From Phascolomyces articulosus (Eukaryota; Mucoromycota; Mucoromycetes; Mucorales; Lichtheimiaceae): DNA of 64,000 nucleotides. Below the pieces are notes generated by a model. That model saw nothing but the letters and a program-made list of their open reading frames with translations, was not told where the DNA came from and searched no databases. Numbering within the stretch: position 1 is the first letter of the stretch; every line of letters begins with the position of its first letter. Position numbers and translations under genes: made by a program. This document shows positions 61,097 through 64,000 of this stretch, one piece after another. The DNA lies in the NCBI GenBank assembly GCA_025677815.1, contig JAIXMP010000038.1, positions 1-64,000 on the forward strand. Direction: 5' to 3'.

Positions 61097-61537
61097 CTGG
61101 GCATTCGTTATTTTGCCGGATTGGAATTATACTATACCCATCAGCAACTGCGTCCATATATTAAAACTTTGTCGATTTATTTCGTCTTTATCCTTATTGC
61201 AACCATTAGCAATACAGTCGAGGGTGCTCTTGCTACTGATACCAACTGTGTTTTTAGCGAAAGATGTGTTCTTGCTATGAATTTTGTTGATTATTTACTG
61301 TCAAGAATCATTGGTCTTTCGGGTCTTATATTTGCTGTAATTGCCTCTGTAAAATATTGGCAAGATTCTCCATCCCAGCAACAACAGCAACAACAGTATG
61401 TTTATCCCGCAGCCGTCATTCAGCCACCACAGGCATTTATGGTTGCTCCATCAGTAGCAGCAAACTCTTCGAGTCAAGTTTATCAACAACAACAGCAATA
61501 TCCTATTGTACAAGTCCCGCAATATCAACTTCAGTAA
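61046..61537 (+). pseudogene. Truncated, frameshifted paralogue of the seven-span Gln-rich protein
   Basis: DTSFLDLGEFTQYGNWAF in one frame and ELYYTHQQLRPYIKTLSIYF in another align with LVNLEMFKEFGIWAY and AYNQLRSCIKVLSGY of the intact gene at 62674. The rest stays open through two more membrane spans to a tail with QQQQYPIVQVP, matching the intact tail. The first four spans are missing and a frameshift near 61110 breaks the fifth. An ATG at 61121 could still start a 138-residue two-span peptide. Confidence 0.7.
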
Positions 61538-62673
61538 TATGCTGGTCAACAACATCCAATCATCATACAATTGCCAATCATTAATAATCAACCACCACTA
61601 CAAGGATAAACGTTATTAACTCCTGTAAATTCCTGCTACTTCTACACCCAATAATGGAGCAGATATGTAGAAGGTTTTTCCTATTTCAAATTATATAATA
61701 ATATATTATCATCTACTGCTACTATTATCCAATATATCTTATTATTTAATCATGACGACAAAAAAAAAGCATGTCGTATGCAACAGCCAACTGTCAACAG
61801 TAGGGATTTTCATCCTGTCTATCTATGATATTGATAGGGAATAATAAAATAACACAACAATTTTCAACATGCTTGTATCTTTATTCCTTTTTTTCGTAGA
61901 ATTCACAATGCGAAGCGAGTTTTTGTTTATTTGACCTTAACTTATCAATTATATAATACTGCTGGTTAAATGAACCTTAATGATAAAAAAATACAGCAGA
62001 CAAAAAGAAGAGTTGAAATGCTCTTGGTAATTTCAATTGAAAAGCGAAAAGCAGGAAAAATATAATATATTATGAATATGATTTCGTTCCAATCAGCTTA
62101 TTGGAAAATAGTTACACGCTGTTCCTTATTAGTAGATCTGGCTTGAATAAATTACCAATAACAATTCATTTATTTTTTTTTACGCAGTTGCAAATATCAT
62201 CATCTTGTGTTTCGGTGATCCAGGTTTATGAAAAAAAAAGCCTATCATTATTGTCCTGATCTACACTATTTTTTTATAGCTCTAATTAGTATAAGAATAC
62301 TTACTCAAACAAAAAAAAACCATTAATTTCTTTATGTTATCTTTAAGTAGCCAAATAATATTTTTCTCTCAAAAAGAAAAAGATTATGTTTATGGTTAAT
62401 GAAGTATAAAAGGAGAAAGTGCAAAGCACACAGCCACAGGGTACTCAAACTACTGTGATACCTTGGGCTTACAGTATCATCATACACTTGTTTTTGATCT
62501 GTTCCTCTTACTACCTTACTTTTTTGCACACTTTTTTTTTTCTTGTCCTTGTTTTCTTTTCTTTCCTCCCTTTTTTCGTTTGAAGAAACTTAAAGGCTAT
62601 TCTTTTTCTTTTTTTTTTCATCAATACTTTATTATAAAACCTAACAACAACCACATCAAGAAAAATAATTATT
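61538..62673. other. Intergenic spacer and promoter of the seven-span gene
   Basis: No supported gene; T-rich tract directly upstream of the next start. Confidence 0.55.
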
Positions 62674-63828
62674 ATGGAGGTTGCCTTTCCCTCAACGTTT
62701 ATTGCACTTAGCTCCTATTTAATCGTTGGATCAGTATGGCAAGCAACCCGATCACGGAAATATTACGGACGCTACGCAATAATATTTTTTGCCAGTACCT
62801 TTAGTTTGATAATAAGCTCTACCTATCTTGCATATATTACTGGAATAGGTTACGATTCAATTGCTTCTTCCATGGTACGAGTCTTTTTCGATACAATGTT
62901 CATTCCACTCATAAACTGTCTCTTTTTCGAGTTTTGTCGGACGTTAATAGTGGATGCAGCAAAAAATGAAACAACATATACAATCGACACTGCTGCTGGC
63001 AATAAGATTATCGACAGCAACAATAACAGTGGTACTATCCCTACCAAAGCCATATATGCCATCTATACTATTTATGTTACTTATCTTTACACCTTTGTTG
63101 TTGCCATCGTGGCAATCGCCTTCTGTGCCATGGAAGCTAATAATCTCGATGCATATGGAAACTATTATATGTTTGATCTGAGTTTGGTCAACCTGGAAAT
63201 GTTCAAAGAATTTGGTATTTGGGCTTATGAGTTGTTCATATTCATTGTTTTGATCCTTGCCTATAATCAACTGCGTTCTTGTATCAAAGTGTTATCCGGT
63301 TATATCGTTTTCCTACTTATTGTAAATATTGCCTCCACAGTGTATTTTTCCCTTCGCATCAATGATGTGTGCACATTTTTCACATGTAATATGATTAATT
63401 TCGTTGCCAATTACCTTGTTGGACATATTGGTCTTATTTATGCTTTGTACATCTCTCCACGATACTTGCCATCGCAACCTAAACAACAAACTGTACCATT
63501 GGTCAACCAACAATATTTCACTTATACTCCTGTGCCCCAACAACAACAATATTTTGCATCGTCTCCACAACCACCACAAATGTTCATCTCGACTACACCT
63601 GGTAGTTCTTCTCCACAAGTATACCAACAGCAACAACAATATCCCATTGTACAAATCCCACAACAACAACAACCAGGCCAATATCAACAGCAACAACCTA
63701 TCATTCTGCAACTTCCCATATCTCAACAACCAATGAATAATGATTTCCAACAACAACAGCAATACCCTATCGTACAATTGCAACAAGCACCTGCTGGTAA
63801 TAATTATTATGCTACTAGTCAACAATAA
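62674..63828 (+). CDS. Seven-span membrane protein with Gln-rich cytosolic tail
   Basis: Single exon, 384 residues. Seven hydrophobic segments: about 7-20, 33-54, 68-88, 127-152, 183-204, 210-232 and 245-264. A short N-terminus, seven spans and a long C-terminal tail is the layout of a G-protein-coupled-receptor-like or Rta1-like protein, but I see no family motif, so this is topology only. The tail (from about 270) is Gln/Pro/Ser-rich with repeated QQQQYPIVQ phrases. A decayed paralogue lies 1.1 kb upstream, so the gene was locally duplicated. Confidence 0.75.
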   Translation: MEVAFPSTFIALSSYLIVGSVWQATRSRKYYGRYAIIFFASTFSLIISSTYLAYITGIGYDSIASSMVRVFFDTMFIPLINCLFFEFCRTLIVDAAKNETTYTIDTAAGNKIIDSNNNSGTIPTKAIYAIYTIYVTYLYTFVVAIVAIAFCAMEANNLDAYGNYYMFDLSLVNLEMFKEFGIWAYELFIFIVLILAYNQLRSCIKVLSGYIVFLLIVNIASTVYFSLRINDVCTFFTCNMINFVANYLVGHIGLIYALYISPRYLPSQPKQQTVPLVNQQYFTYTPVPQQQQYFASSPQPPQMFISTTPGSSSPQVYQQQQQYPIVQIPQQQQPGQYQQQQPIILQLPISQQPMNNDFQQQQQYPIVQLQQAPAGNNYYATSQQ

Positions 63829-64000
63829 GTGTATTCTTTTTTATTTTATTGTTACCATCCATTCTGTATCCATTATCCGTATCGGGTTGTATTTATCGTC
63901 ATTATGTATTCCTATTCTTTTTTCTCTTGCAAAAAGCAATCCAGTTTTTAGATTGCTCTATTTTTTTATAATTATAATAAATAACATATAATACATCACA
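63829..64000. other. 3' flank
   Basis: No gene visible before the window ends. Confidence 0.5.

Noticed and set aside
1..64000. tRNA, rRNA and CRISPR search by eye
   Set aside because: No cloverleaf with a GTTCRA-type B box, no rRNA segment and no regularly spaced repeat array were seen; a covariance-model scan would be decisive.

Overview
This window looks like nuclear DNA of an AT-rich filamentous fungus, most likely an early-diverging one (Mucoromycota, perhaps Mucorales). Genes are cut by many short introns (about 50-130 bases, GTAAGT/GTATGT donors, TAG/CAG acceptors), spacers are full of poly-A/T and TA runs, and proteins carry long Asn/Gln/Ser tracts. Several conserved proteins look more like animal than ascomycete versions (HEI10/CCNB1IP1, MCFD2, AADAT, ADCK1, TXNL1, FIT2). 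The assignment is inference; there is no rRNA or marker gene here to settle it. Exon coordinates below were joined by hand from splice signals and reading frame.

Layout. 1.6-14.4 kb is dense with genes: a PC-esterase-like membrane protein lacking the usual GDS serine, an MCFD2-like EF-hand cargo co-receptor, a HEI10-like meiotic RING ligase, two tandem paralogous genes with a shared N-terminal domain and long disordered tails, and an AADAT-type aminotransferase. 14.7-20.9 kb is a graveyard: the decayed C-terminus of an NRPS-like (adenylate-forming) reductase, a cluster of broken, tightly packed, same-strand reading frames of unknown family, and a decayed N-terminal half of MSH3. 22.35-26.07 kb is a complete Mutator-like (MULE) transposon with 77-bp inverted ends, an 8-bp target duplication, and a transposase fused to an OTU cysteine-protease domain; its transposase carries one in-frame stop.

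28.3-48.4 kb is a second dense block of housekeeping genes: ADCK1/Mcp2-type kinase, FIT lipid-droplet protein, TXNL1 (thioredoxin plus PITH), SSU72 CTD phosphatase, an Rco1-like double-PHD protein, a BRCT protein, and the 15-exon MON2 trafficking scaffold. 48.4-64 kb is sparse: long AT-rich spacers, a relic of an MFS transporter, the intact MFS (monocarboxylate-like) transporter with a probable 2-nt exon, orphan exons, and a seven-span membrane protein with a Gln-rich tail next to a decayed paralogue.

No operon-like logic ties the intact genes together. The main candidate for something undescribed is the broken compact gene cluster at 15.5-20.1 kb; the best-supported novelty is the MULE-OTU element.
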